Of a stretch of DNA of 64,000 bases, positions 1 to 11,353 are shown piece by piece. This stretch comes from Berberis thunbergii. Taxonomy: Eukaryota > Streptophyta > Magnoliopsida > Ranunculales > Berberidaceae. Position 1 is the stretch's first letter. The number at the start of each line of letters is the position of its first letter. The notes beneath the pieces were generated by a model. The model ran no database searches, had not been told where the DNA came from, and saw nothing but the letters and a program-made list of their open reading frames with translations. The position numbers and the translations under genes were made by a program. The stretch lies in NCBI GenBank assembly GCA_003290165.1, contig QNQO01000508.1, positions 62,001 to 126,000 on the forward strand, in the 5' to 3' direction.

Positions 1-92
1 TTTGCTTGATGTTGATCCTCATATGTCATATATGCTATCGTGATTGGCAGACTCAAGGTGTTTTTTTACTCGATGGCTGAGTAGTGTTGGCT

Positions 93-269
93 TGTCCGAT
101 CATGTTCACATCATTACCAAACTGTCCGATCGTGTTTTGTCAACATCAAATTGTACGATCATGCTCGTGTCAACCTCAAACTATCCAATCATGCTCACAT
201 CAGTATCAAATTGTCCAATCATGCTCACATCAGCACCAAATCATCCAATCATGCTGATGTTGGCTTCGT
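93..269. repeat. 30-bp minisatellite, about 6 copies
   Basis: Six successive units of 29-30 bp begin near 93, 123, 152, 182, 212 and 242. They share a core of the form TGTCCRATCATGCTCACATC. Units differ by a few substitutions, so the array is old or evolving. The 87-codon open frame through it (44-307) is a by-product of the repeat and is not called a gene. Confidence 0.75.
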
Positions 270-277
270 GTTTGGTG

Positions 278-909
278 CAGTGTTCTAAAAATAGGCCTAG
301 GTGCTAGAAGGTAGAAAACCGCCCAGATTAATGGTTGGGCAGGTTCTGGGCAGTCTGGGCGGTCTAGGCGGGTCTGGGCTGGGTCTAGGCGGTCTGGGTA
401 ATTTTTTTTTTAATAAGGCTGATTGTGTTTTTATTTTATTTTTCTTTCCTTTTTTTTAGAAATAAACTATTTTATTTATTTATTCAGTATATGTCTAATT
501 GTAGCAAATGATGATTACTTAATGAAATTCTCAAAGGATCTATCGGTACTAATTTCACTAATGAAGATTTTATCAAACATGACTGAGGTTATTCATGCAA
601 TTTGATGAAAAATAAAAGAGTAGGTTTGGATATTTGTCCACAAATTCAATTTTATATAAAGTACCCATCATGACCAACTTCAATCATTTGAGTTTTAATA
701 AATTTTGTTCATGATTGTTAGATTTTCATGTTTTTAAATTTTGCATATGTATCTTGACATTAAATTGGATGTAACTGATAATATATTATGCTTAACTTTT
801 GTAAATTATTAAAGTTATAATACAAAACCTACGACCGCCTAGGCGCCTGCCTACGCCCCTAGGCGCTAGGCACCTGCTCGCCGCCCGCCCAGCGCTTTTT
901 AGAACACTG
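278..909. mobile_element. Non-autonomous hAT element with 8-bp TSD
   Basis: The left end reads CAGTGTTCTAAAAA and the right end is its inverse, TTTTTAGAACACTG. The element is flanked by a perfect 8-bp direct repeat, GTTTGGTG, at 270-277 and 910-917. An 8-bp duplication with CAG...CTG ends is the hAT signature. Subterminal DNA is rich in palindromic CCTAGGCG/GGGCGG motifs on both sides, and the centre is AT-rich and non-coding. At 632 bp with no transposase it must be mobilised in trans. Confidence 0.88.
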
Positions 910-1239
910 GTTTGGTGTCAACCAATGGGGTTCGGTTGAGTTTGTTGCTGTCATTTTTGTCATTAATGACTCGGATCGAGCTTACATCCATTGGTAGGAT
1001 TTTTTGAATCATATTAGTTGGTTGATGAAAACTTCTCCATGTTTTGTGCATTCGTGAAATGGCTTGTCTGGTTTTGTTAGTACTCTTGTTCTGATATAAA
1101 TAAGTTTGAGTGAGAAGTTTTCCTGGGCGCTTCGTGTGTTTTGCTTCATCCGGCTACGCAGTGTAAGGCGTATATTAGCTCTCTGGGATGTTCTTTCGAA
1201 CCCGCAACATTATTTGTTTTGTCCTTCCATGTGAGCTAT

Positions 1240-2275
1240 TTATCTGGCATTCCGATGAACTCATCGAGTTGTCCTTTCTGAACCCAATGCTCTTCGTCTT
1301 TTAGATTGTAGCAGTCTTAGGTATCGTGCCCATGATCCTTATGGAAAGAACAATATTTGCTTTTGTCTCTTCCTTCCGGGTCTCCTCTCATCCTAAGCGG
1401 CCAGTTGACGTTATCCCATTTTACTATGTGTTTCAGTATGATCACTCGACTTGTTTTTAGGGTTGTATTATGGCTTGTATGTGTTCTTCATCACATTTGT
1501 AACTCGCTAATGTCGAGGCCCCACTAGTTGTAGCTTCTTGGATTCTTGTTGTTGTGAATCGCTCCTTTCGCTATTTCGATGTTTCTTCTATTGATTGCTA
1601 CACTCCCATTGTCTGTCATCATATCTTCTTTCCTCATTTCTTTCCCATTTCCTTGAAAGACTTTATCTTTCTTGGTCATTTTCCTCTAGGCCACCTTCAT
1701 CTCCTAAAGGTAGATGTGTTTTTGTGCTATTTTCAGCAAGATTGTCGTGCCTTTGGAGGCTCCAGGTTAAGAACATCAAAAAAGGGCATCTCTTCAGTCC
1801 GACGACAAAGGTTGCAGCGACTGTGTCATTGCTACATCCATCAATCATTGTCAATTTATTGGTAAAGCGAGTGACATATTCCTGTATTGTCTCTTCGGGC
1901 TTTTCCCAGATATGCAAGAGGTAGTATGGTCCTTTCCTCATCTGTTGGCTCCTGATGAATCTGGTGTAAAAGCAGGGGCCAAAGCTTGGAAGGAATCTAT
2001 TGACCTTGGTGGTAGGCTGTTGAACCAATTCATTATTGTGGATGTGAGGCTAGTCGGGAATGTCCTGCATAAGATCGACTCAGTGGTTTCTTTCAGAGCC
2101 ATCATGTGGTGGAAATGTCTTAGGTGGTCAGTTGGGTCGGTAGTACCATCATATACTTCGAACTTTGGCGGAGTGAACTGTTTCGGCATTGTCGTTTTCA
2201 CGAGGGCATTAGAGAATGGCGGCTTTGCTAACTCATATAGTATAATGGGATCCGTGACTCTTATCCTGAACAAGA
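1240..2275 (-). pseudogene. Decayed Ty3/gypsy gag (retrotransposon gag domain plus zinc knuckle)
   Basis: Two overlapping minus-strand frames (2273-1938, then 2028-1663) form one broken capsid protein. The first carries the hallmarks YDGTTDPTDHL and WFNSLPPRSIDSF of plant Ty3/gypsy Retrotrans_gag domains. The second continues with ESIQEY-like and AATFVVGLK segments after a frameshift. Downstream, about 1400-1240, a further frame gives FHKDHGHDT followed by DCYNLKDE, a zinc-knuckle-like region. No protease, RT or integrase follows on the left, so this is a truncated internal relic. Function would be genomic RNA packaging, but the frame is broken. Confidence 0.8.
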
Positions 2276-2499
2276 TTTCGGTGTCACGTCACACAGTGGA
2301 GTCTTGCCTTGAGGGAGCTCGTTACTTTTGAAGTTTCCATGTTGTGGTTCTGTTGGGACTTCATCACTTCCTCGAGTTCGATCCCTATAGTCGGCGCCCT
2401 AGTTTCCAAAAATCGTATTTATGTGAGTTTGACCTGCAAAATAATCGTTAGCAGACTGACAAGGACCACTTTTTGGTGGCCGAAGAAACTCTGATGCTT

Positions 2500-3561
2500 A
2501 AGTTAGCTACTCTATTGGAAAAATGAAGTAAATCTGGATGAAACTTAGTTAAAGTTGCATACCTGTGTCGAATGTTCCCTTTACCTTTTAAATGGTCGCG
2601 GTTAATTCTCTGCGTGACTTTAGCATATGAGGCACAACGGAAGGAAATGTTTCCTATAACAGTCTCCTCCTTAATGGAGATGCGTCCATGGAGGCGTACC
2701 TCCCTCCATGACTCTTTTTTGGTGCAATGTTCTTATTCTTTATGAGAGAACTCGTGTCGGGCTGGAATTTGGGTTTTGATTCATGCGGGCCTGGATTCGC
2801 GCTCTGTTTACTTCTCCTCATTGGCAGGCCTTGTCTGGGCCTTTATAATTGGCTTTGTTATTCTTGGGCTTTATGAGCTTGCCCAATAGGCTGGACGCTA
2901 TATCCTCTTGATGAGTCTCTATGCCATGTGTACGGTCGTGATGGTCGGTCTATTTTGATATATCATCAAAGCCCATGGATAATTGGAGTGGGCTTAATAT
3001 TCCAACTCTCCCCTCAATGCAAGTGCAATGAAAGTACTACAAATTCTCGCAACGATTGCACTTGATGAGACTCGAACCCACGACTTCCGAGGACCAATGC
3101 TCTGATAACATGATAAATTGTCAATTTTCTAAAAGCTCGAACTTGTAGAGAAGGCGAATACGAAACGAGAGCGGGGTCATGAGAATACAACTATATCAAT
3201 GGGTACCAATCATACAACTACACCGTAAATTCACACAGTACAACCATGGATAAGCACATGGGTAATTTTAGGATATTGAATGTGGAATTTGTTTGTCTCT
3301 TATTATATACTTTAATTGAGTCTAACCTTTATTTTTTGGAAAAATGGTTAACTACATGGTTGACTGGTCAAGGATAATTAGATGACCAAATACCTACACC
3401 TTGAAATGGGTTTAAAAGCAAATAGGGGCAAAAGTTAATGGTAACTAAAGCTATAAATAAATTTAAAAAACCAAAACTTAATAATAATAATAAAAAAGTT
3501 CCCTCCCTTGTGTTGCATTCATTGCAACTCCACTATCATATACCATTCAATTGTCAAAAAA

Positions 3562-3610
<49 letters not shown>

Positions 3611-4490
3611 TTTTATTCAGTTGCCCTTCCTTCATGATTTTTTAAGTCTTTCATCAATTCACCATGAGAACCTTTTTTTTTTCATGAGAACCTATTCCCT
3701 CCTTACTCTCTATACCCACGGCTTATGGATCTCTCGATATCTAAATTCTACTTAAAAAAATAGTTAAATTGTAATTATTATACGCAAATTATTAATTAAA
3801 TTGTGAATTGAAAATTCCGTAATATGAAATACCTAATTTTGTAGAATTTTTTTCTTTAAACTAGAATTGAGTTATTATATGTTGATTTCGGAATTGGAAT
3901 AAAAATTCAAAAAGTGAAATTCTAAAAATGTAATTGAGACTGACCCCATTTTCCTAAAATACAATTAAAATTTTTTTTTTGAGAAAATCCTCAAAATTCT
4001 AAAAAGTGAAAATTCAAAGTATTTTTTTCAGAAATTTAAAAAATTTAGAATGAAAATTGGAAATAAATTACAATTCAAAATTTGTTGGAATAGAAATCGA
4101 AACACTTGTTTCCAATTCAATCGGTCAGAAAACAACCCTACTTGTGAGGAAGTGCAAAACAATTGACATTATTATCAAGAAGCAACCTAAATTTTTGTGA
4201 AGAACAATTCTAGGGTGTCTGTTTTGGGTTTTTTTTTGACACTTCTACCCTTTTTGTGAAACTTGATGCATTGTTCCTAATCTTTGGGAAATTGAAAACA
4301 ACGCCCCTAGGGTAGCATATAACACACATAATCCAGTTTGTTCAGTTATCTAATACCATTGTAAAACCTATTACTAGTAAAATAACACAGGAGCAACCTA
4401 AATTAAAGAAGTGCGTGCAAAACACACATAACAAGTGCACTACTAGGAATTAGTAAGTGATAATTTTTTCAGACTAAAGAAAACAAGGAC
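2500..4490. other. Gene-free interval, possible decayed LTR material
   Basis: No coding signal was found. The left part (about 2440-3110) resembles long-terminal-repeat DNA beside the gypsy relic. At 3098-3112 the minus strand reads TTATCAGAGCATTGG, a degenerate match to the initiator-Met primer binding site, but I could not define LTR borders. From 3300 on the DNA is AT-rich with long A/T runs, including the trinucleotide tract reported separately. Confidence 0.4.
3565..3610. repeat. (AAT)n microsatellite
   Basis: About 15 uninterrupted AAT/ATA triplets. Confidence 0.95.
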
Positions 4491-4495
4491 ATTGT

Positions 4496-7400
4496 TTAAC
4501 CAAGACAAGGCACAACAGGTGATACTGATACAAATTTCCCGTGGGCATTGACGCAACGAGAGCTGGTTGAATTGCCAGTTGACCCAATGTTGACTCCGAC
4601 CATGTTAATGTTGTTGCAAGGTTGCTCTGGACTGCAGCTGAGATTTATTGCAATGGCTGATTCAGTGGAACCCCTCACTCCATTGTATGAAATATCACTT
4701 ATTTGAACATTTGATCTCTGCATCCACGATCAGTAATTAGTTAAAAAGGGGAAGGATACCAATCCATAAACATTTAAATTAGAGATTAATTAGTTTAGTC
4801 TCTCACCTAATTTTTACATGCATCAGGAGGCAAACAATAATATCCATCAATGATAATAGGTGATTCCCTCACTGATATGAGGGATATCTGGTTAAATGAA
4901 ACCTTGCGGATGTATCCGGATTCTCCCTAGACAAAAAATAAACGCAAACTTATAGATCAAAGATTCAAAATTTTTTTAAACCTCATTATCATTTGCATGA
5001 AATAAATTTAATTTTCTTACCGCCCATGTATCTATCCTGATTGCATTCTGAGTTTTAGTGAAATTGCAGTTACTCACAGTTACCTCTTCCACTGCATAAG
5101 GTTCAACACTCTTTCTTAATCTTCCCACACTGCAATAAAAAGAGTCACCTTTCTTACTTAGATATGACCAAAGGGTGGTTTAGCATGTGCAAAATTGTTG
5201 TAGTTAATAATTTTAAATACTTTTTTTTTTTTTTGAAAGGCAAGCATGGGGTATAAATGGGCTCCCCAGACCACTAAAAAAAGAAGAAGGAAAGATTGAT
5301 TACATTGATTACATTCTCATATATTTTCTACCAGTAGCGTCATCAAAAATGATTTTTTTCAGGTCCTCTGCAAAAGAGCTAGGAGTTACATTTATAAAGG
5401 CTGCATTAGGCATAAGAGAGGCCAGCTTGTCTGCTACCCTATTAGTTTCCCGAACAACATGCAGCACTTTGCAACTTCAAAAGCTTTCAGCAGATCTTTG
5501 ATTCTTCTTGTGGCATGTTTTGCTTCCCATGGAGGAGCCTTGTTCGTATTGACATATTTGACATCATTTGCTGAATCTATGCAAATCACCACTTTCGAAT
5601 GCTTCCCTTGAACTGCCATCTTAAGCCCAATTTCAATTCCCTGAATCTCATGCAGAATTACAGACTGCCCTGCTTGCGAACAAGCGCCTGCTGCTAGGAC
5701 TGTTCCTTGGTGATCCCTACTTAGAGCGCCGTATCCACCTCTCGGGCCATTAAGAGAGCCATCAGTATTGATAGTAACCCACCCTGGGTCAGGCCGAAAC
5801 CATGTATGCCATGTGCTGATTTTCAGATTGTACCTGATATCTATGTTCCATTGATTGAAGAAGTTCCTGGTTTGAGGAGTATCCTCAACATCCAGGTCAA
5901 GGACTATCAGCCGCAGTCTAACATCCTCAATGATTCTTGGACTTAGGACAATGACTGCTAACTCCTTCTTTTCAAATAAATGTCTATTACGTTCTAACCA
6001 GAGATGATAAATTGTTGCATTGAGGATCAGTTTTTTTTGCAATTGCTGTCGGACTGGTTCCTGTAAATTTCTGATAGCACCATTGTATTTCTGCTGTCCA
6101 GCCATTGGGGTGATGGTTATATCCCATAAAATTCAGCATGAATAACCAGACCTGCTTGGAGTACGAGCAGTTGAAGAATAGATGCTCCTCATTCTCCTGT
6201 TCGAGATGACATAAGCAGCACATGGAATTTGGGATAGTTCCCCAGCTCAAGAGTTTGTCTTGAGTTTTTAAGCTTCTTTGCATCACCAGCCATCCAATGA
6301 AGCTATGTCTGGGGATACGGACCTTAAACCAAACCAGGTTTGTCCATGGGGTGATTGCTTTAGTGTTCCTGATAGCATGATAGGCACTTTTGCTTGAGAA
6401 ATCCCCACTAGAGCCACCCTTCCATACTATCTCATCTGAGAAGTTGCAGTCAATTTCCACTGAGTCAAGGTCCTCATAAATTTCTCTAATTGAAGCCTGA
6501 ACATTGTCTGTTGCAAACCATTTCCCTTCTCTGATTAGAGCACTGACCTTAGCCTTCTTATTAAGGAGAGAGTTGTAGGTCAGCTGTTGGGGAAATCTCT
6601 CCATAAGCATAGGTGATCAACTTGCTAGTCAATTTCCTGCAATTCAGAATATTTCTCCAGCACCATGAGGCTCCTTGTGGGATTCCCATTAACCAGAAGT
6701 CCCTTCCTCTGATAAGGTTTCTCTGGGTCCATTGCACCCAAAAAGTGCTTTTGTTAAATACTTACCTTAATCCAAGGTCAGATCCGCATGCCACATTTGT
6801 AATATTAACAAAAGATGTAGTCTTGGCAATGGCAACGCAGAGACCACCTACCAGAAGCGTTTTCAAAGAAAGTAGGATAATTAGCCGACTATTAGATAAT
6901 TGATTGGAGGGATCGTCTTACACCCTTATGCAGACGATCTCAATCTAAGGCAAAAAGAATTACCTGTTCCAATGAAATAGTCTTTGACAGTAACATTCCT
7001 AGAGCTAAAGATGTGTATGCTATCAGTGGTATATGCATATGCAGATTTTTTTATATAGACGTTTGAAACGGTTGCATCATTAGTATTAACAAGGCTTACA
7101 TGATGTCCTACTTGACCGTTCACAAATGTCAATCCACTTACTTGAAGTCCCTCACAATTCTCTGTAAATTCAGAGCATAAAACAACAATTTGTTCTCTTA
7201 ATATTCTCGAACGTGATTAGCTGAGCACATCATCACCAAATAGTTCAACATTGAGTCATTAACAGCTAATGTACGAGACCTAGTTAAGGGAGACAAACAA
7301 TTAAGTTAAACATTACCTGCATGGACATTAGTTAGAAGATTTTACTTACACTGGGAGTATGGCAGTACTGCTTCTTCTGAAGATATAAATTCATCCAGAA

Positions 7401-8161
7401 TTAGTAGATCGAAAACAATCAAATTCTGGGTTTGCAGATGCATTCTATATATGAGAGCGGTGCTTAATCTTTCAGAGGCGAAATTACTCACATCTTCGCA
7501 CTTCCATGACAACCAACTCTGACCATTGCCCTCAAATGTTCCGAATCCATCGAAAGTTAGCTGATTCACATTTTTGATTCGAAGCCATGGTCCTGCTCTG
7601 TCCTCCTTTTTCCACGTCATCATTTTAGGTGCAGTTATATCACCTATGACCTAAATAGCACATTGGTACAGAACAAATATGAGATTGTAGTAAAACAAAG
7701 TAAATGAAAGAGATAAACATTGCCGTGATATATGAGGTAAGTACCCAAAAATGAAGCTTTGGAGAATGGCATGGGCCAGTGAAGTTCAAAGGTGAAATCA
7801 AGAAATTATTTTCTTTGGTCACTAGAAAAATCACATCAGCAGCAATACTTCGACATGCATCTTCCCATATACGCAGAAATGCCTTGAGGTTGGAGTAATC
7901 AGAATAGTAAGGGTGAAAATAATTGGATTAAAATTTATAGAACATCTCCAATGTGAAAACCCCAAACCATATACTGGGGGAATAACATTTTTATAGGCGG
8001 AATCAATTCAACAAAAGTGATTTCTTTACCTGGGAATCATCGGTATTGCCATCACCTACAGCTCCATATTCAGTCACAGCAAAACTGGTTGGATTTATTG
8101 CTTCTAATGGAACTAGCAGGCACAAAAACAAGAAAATACTGATGAACAACTTGTCATGCAT
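4496..8161 (-). pseudogene. Polygalacturonase-like (GH28) pseudogene, 8 exons
   Basis: Exons inferred from GT/AG sites and frame: 8161-8030, 7882-7745, 7650-7350, about 7161-6967, 6847-6766, 5129-5021, 4926-4807 and 4717-4496. Exon 1 starts MHDKLF, followed by a hydrophobic signal peptide, then the N-terminal GH28 segment VTEYGAVGDGNTDDSQ. Exons 4-8 align to the pectin-cleaving beta-helix. All four GH28 signatures are altered: NTD is TTD, GDDC is GGLC (across the exon 4/5 junction), GHG is DLG and RIK is RID. Exon 7 ends with an in-frame TAG at 4809-4807, and the exon 3/4 junction also appears to give TAG. Intron 5 holds a LINE. A secreted pectinase is the ancestral role; this copy should be inactive. 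A transcribed non-catalytic homologue is less likely. Confidence 0.82.
5221..6753 (-). mobile_element. 5'-truncated L1-type LINE in a polygalacturonase intron
   Basis: On the minus strand, 6610-5987 encodes a reverse-transcriptase zinc-binding domain (WFKVRIPRHSFIGWL; the CCLCHLEQENEEHLFFNC cluster supplies Cys/His). The overlapping frame 6105-5434 is an RNase H domain (INTDGSLNG, YGALSRDHQG, CIDSANDV). This is the 3' end of a plant L1-type LINE; endonuclease and RT core are missing. A poly(A) tail is seen as poly-T at 5221-5234. The flanks share TTAAATAC at 5213-5220 and 6754-6761, extendable to TTAAATACTT, a target duplication. A frameshift separates the two domains. The insertion lies 12 bp from the intron 5 donor. 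Confidence 0.88.
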
Positions 8162-8694
8162 AAGAAAACAAGCATTTGTAATATTTCGAAATCAGAAATA
8201 TTACAGCAATTGTTTCTAGTAGTTTAGCATTAGTTTAGCATTCTCACCATGGCTAAACTTTTGAAGAAAATCAATGCCAATTAGTTTTACATATATGGTG
8301 ATGTGATTTGACTGAATTGTTAACTTACTTCACTTTTATGGAAGCAAAAATCTCTATAAAGGTGTGAAAACTGAGAAAGATTTTATTGGGAGAATTAGGT
8401 TTATATGATTACAAATTTGATGTTAGAAATATGCCTGATCCAGTTTTGGATTGATTTTTTCCATTTGTTTTCAAATGTAATTATCTAATTAATGCAAGTC
8501 ATTCAAATGATATATTCTCAACAAAAGTATACTGATTTTGATTGTTGGTGTGATTTGTGCTAAGGATACTGTTGAATAAATGCTCCTCGCCAAATCTACA
8601 ATTGCCTTAGCATATGAAATCCATACTTTTCTACAAGAAATATCAAGGAGCAAAATACCTTGCAAATGACAGTAATAGCTCTTCCTTATTATTA
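8162..8694. other. Upstream region of the polygalacturonase pseudogene, no gene seen
   Basis: AT-rich DNA between the pseudogene start codon and the Mutator-like element. It would contain the former promoter and 5' UTR. I see no motif I would defend. Confidence 0.4.
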
Positions 8695-8708
8695 GCGTGA
8701 TTTAGAGA

Positions 8709-8712
8709 CCCC

Positions 8713-8743
<31 letters not shown>

Positions 8744-8756
8744 AAAAAAAAAAAAA
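8709..8756. repeat. (C)25(A)23 homopolymer pair
   Basis: Twenty-five C followed directly by twenty-three A, inside the left MULE TIR where the right TIR has only five C. It is either slippage expansion or a sequencing artefact. Confidence 0.95.
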
Positions 8757-9728
8757 CCATAATAAGCCTAATTAGGGTCCTATACCAAATTGTTCATTAG
8801 TGAATCCCCTACTTTTTGGCCAATTGTGGTCTTCCCATCGTGACCGTTATCTTTCGCATGTGTCGTGTACGTGTCTTCCCATATTTTTCATAATGGCAGA
8901 GTTGCCCATACATATGCACCCCTGTTGTTATTAAAAAATTAGTGTTACCCCATAATTTCAGAAAACATATATCAAGGATGATCTTGAAGGCTCTAATCAA
9001 AACCTCTCATTCATCTTCTTCAACCTCCCCCTTCTTCGAAAATGAACAACCATGCCCCTTTACCTCCATGATCCTTCCCCCTCCACACCTTGGAATGAAC
9101 CACCATCCCATCCCACCACAACCTCCAATGCCACCGACCACAAACACATTTAATTAATTCAAACCAACCACCATCTCATGACTTTCCCACCTCATCAAAT
9201 CCACATGTATCTTAAATGTATAATACTCAACAATACAACTCACTTTACACGCTTTCCAAAAAAAAAACTCACTTTACACATTCCAAATTCCATTTCTCTC
9301 TTTTCCCCACTCCACCATGTCCAAAATAAAGCAACACACATGGCCATAGACATGGTTGATTCTCCAACACACGCACACATAGTTTAAGAAAATGATTTTG
9401 ATGGATAGATAAAGAAGAGAAGAATAAAAAACAAAACCAAAAACTCACTAAAAGCAAAGCAAAGCAGGGACAAAACCACACACCCTATCTCTCTCTTTGA
9501 ATTTTTTTAATTACATTTATCTCTCTCATTTTGGTCTCTGTTTTCTTCAATCTCTTTCTCCAAAAACTTATAAATTACAGTTAATGATTTGCACATTCCA
9601 CCACCCCAAATCCTTTCTTCAATCCAACACCACCAAATCCCAAATTCCATTGCTTGAAATCTCTCCATTTCATGTAATTTTGCTTCAAAATCTTTCATTT
9701 TGATCCAATTTATTAATACACATACACA

Positions 9729-9884
9729 ATGACAGAGGTCCTGCACTCCCCATCTTACTTTCCTTCTTCTCCAAGGTCTTGTCCTGTGGATCTACACCCA
9801 AAGATGGCAACGCAAAATCCTTATTACCAACAACAATGCCATTTCATATTCTCTTATAGAAGAGGTGGGAGACAGAAAAGATTG
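9729..9884 (+). other. Short open frame inside the MULE, possible captured first exon
   Basis: A 51-codon frame starts MTEVLHSPSYFPSSPRSC and follows about 250 bp of pyrimidine-rich, 5'-UTR-like DNA (9481-9728). I do not recognise the protein. Position between the two MULE TIRs and leader-like composition fit capture of a host gene's 5' end, as in Pack-MULEs. The frame could equally be chance. Confidence 0.3.
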
Positions 9885-10284
9885 TGACAAGGAGGGGAAA
9901 ATCAAAACCATAATTAATATGATTAAAATGTTTTTGTTGGGCATGCAAATAAGAGCAACTGGAACAAACCTGATGGAATCAAGTGTGTCAGAGAGACCAC
10001 TCAAGTGCTTAACATGACTACACCATTGGAGGTTGGGATAGACTGGCGACTCTTTGTTGTAGCTGCTAATGTAACTAGGTCCATGAAGGACAATAAACAG
10101 ATTAATGGAGGAAGACTGTAACTAGAAAGAAATCTGGAACAACCCCATTTGAGAAGGAGGATATGGTGGAGGTGCTCTTAAGGAAATGCTGATTGTTTCA
10201 TCATCTGAATCCCCATGAAGAAAATTTTAAATTTCTGGTCTATAAAGAGAGATTGATAGAGGAAGAAATAGGGGGTAACACTAA

Positions 10285-10693
10285 GGGCATGTTTGGTTAC
10301 CCCTTTGACCATTGTAATGTAATGGCTATTACAATGGTCAACTACATTCCTTTGTTTGGTGAAACAAAAATTCATTGTAATGGTAATCTCCATTACAGAT
10401 TTGGTTGTAATGGCCATTCCTACCTCCCCCCCTATAAATGGCCATTACCATTCCCATTGTAATGGTCAAAGTTACCTAATGACCATTTTTACCCTCCACA
10501 CCCTCTCCCATTTTAACCAAGTGAGGGTATTTTTGGAAATAAGTTTTACATTACCACCTTACCATTTTAAAAGTATACCAAACATACATATTCCCATTAC
10601 CATTCCCATTCCCATTTTCATTCCCATTACCATTACCATTCCTATTACCATTTCCATTCCCATTCCCATTCCATCGAGTAACCAAACGAGCCC
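10285..10693. mobile_element. Tourist-type (PIF/Harbinger) MITE nested in the MULE TIR
   Basis: Ends are GGGCATGTTTGGTTAC and its near-perfect inverse GTAACCAAACGAGCCC. The flanking 3-bp direct repeat is TAA at 10282-10284 and 10694-10696, the TWA target duplication of PIF/Harbinger elements. The interior is dominated by CCATTACCATTCCC-type repeats. Removing it rejoins the MULE right TIR (TTAGTGTTACCCC matches the left TIR), so it arrived after the MULE. Confidence 0.88.
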
Positions 10694-11353
10694 TAAGTTT
10701 TTTATAACAGTTGGAGTGCATATCTATGGGCAGTTCTGCCATTATGACAAATCTGGGGAGGCACGTGCACCACACATGCGAAAGATTACGGTTAGGATGG
10801 GGAGACCATAGTTGACAAAAAAGTGGGCAAATCCATTAATATTTAAACAATTTTGTGTCGAACCCTAGTTGGGCTATTATGATGGGGGAATCCTCTAAAT
10901 GACCCTTATTACAAATAACATCAGATGTAATGACTAATTGTAATAATCATAATTTGGTTATCAATGTATTGAGAAGTAAGACATCTTAATCTTGAGAACT
11001 TATATACGAGTGCACACCCTTACTTCTTGGTACACTCGACCAGGGCGACAAACATAGCCCTTGTTTGAAGTACAATGAACGTCGTCTGAACATATACACA
11101 ACCCCTCAAGTGCACATCCTTTTTTTTTATTATAGTCAAATCATCTTCCACCTCAAGAACTTGGTTAGTCCATTCAATTGAGAATAGTCCCATTGGATCA
11201 AATTTCCTACATACCTTCAAGAAAGTTGAAGCTTTTTTGTACTTCTTTATTGCATCAATATATGCGACACTGTGATTATTTGCCCAATGTGGTAATCCTC
11301 CATACTTGAACATTGCAATTTGTTCTACTTCTTCGAGAATATCTTCAAAATCC

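Larger units (their letters stand above)
8695..10905. mobile_element. Mutator-like element (MULE) with long TIRs
   Basis: The first ~270 bp (8695-8965) is repeated in inverse orientation at the right end (about 10265-10905, interrupted by a MITE). Examples are TCTTTCGCATGTGTCGTG at the left against TCTTTCGCATGTGTGGTG on the reverse strand at the right, and a shared CATAATGGCAGA block. The flanks TTATTATTA (8686-8694) and TTATTACAA (10906-10914) agree at 7 of 9 positions, fitting a 9-bp MULE target duplication. There is no transposase. The interior has a CT-rich leader and a short open frame, so a Pack-MULE is possible. Confidence 0.82.

Noticed and set aside
1554..2331. Plus-strand frames opposite the gypsy gag
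   Set aside because: Antisense shadows of the recognisable gag coding strand.
10356..10811. 151-codon plus-strand frame rich in Ile/Pro/Thr, and its Asn/Gly-rich antisense
   Set aside because: Generated by CCATTACC repeats of the MITE and running into the MULE TIR.
8695..10905. Treating 8760-8940 and 10700-10930 as two independent repeats
   Set aside because: They are inverse copies ending at matching 9-bp flanks, better explained as TIRs of one MULE.
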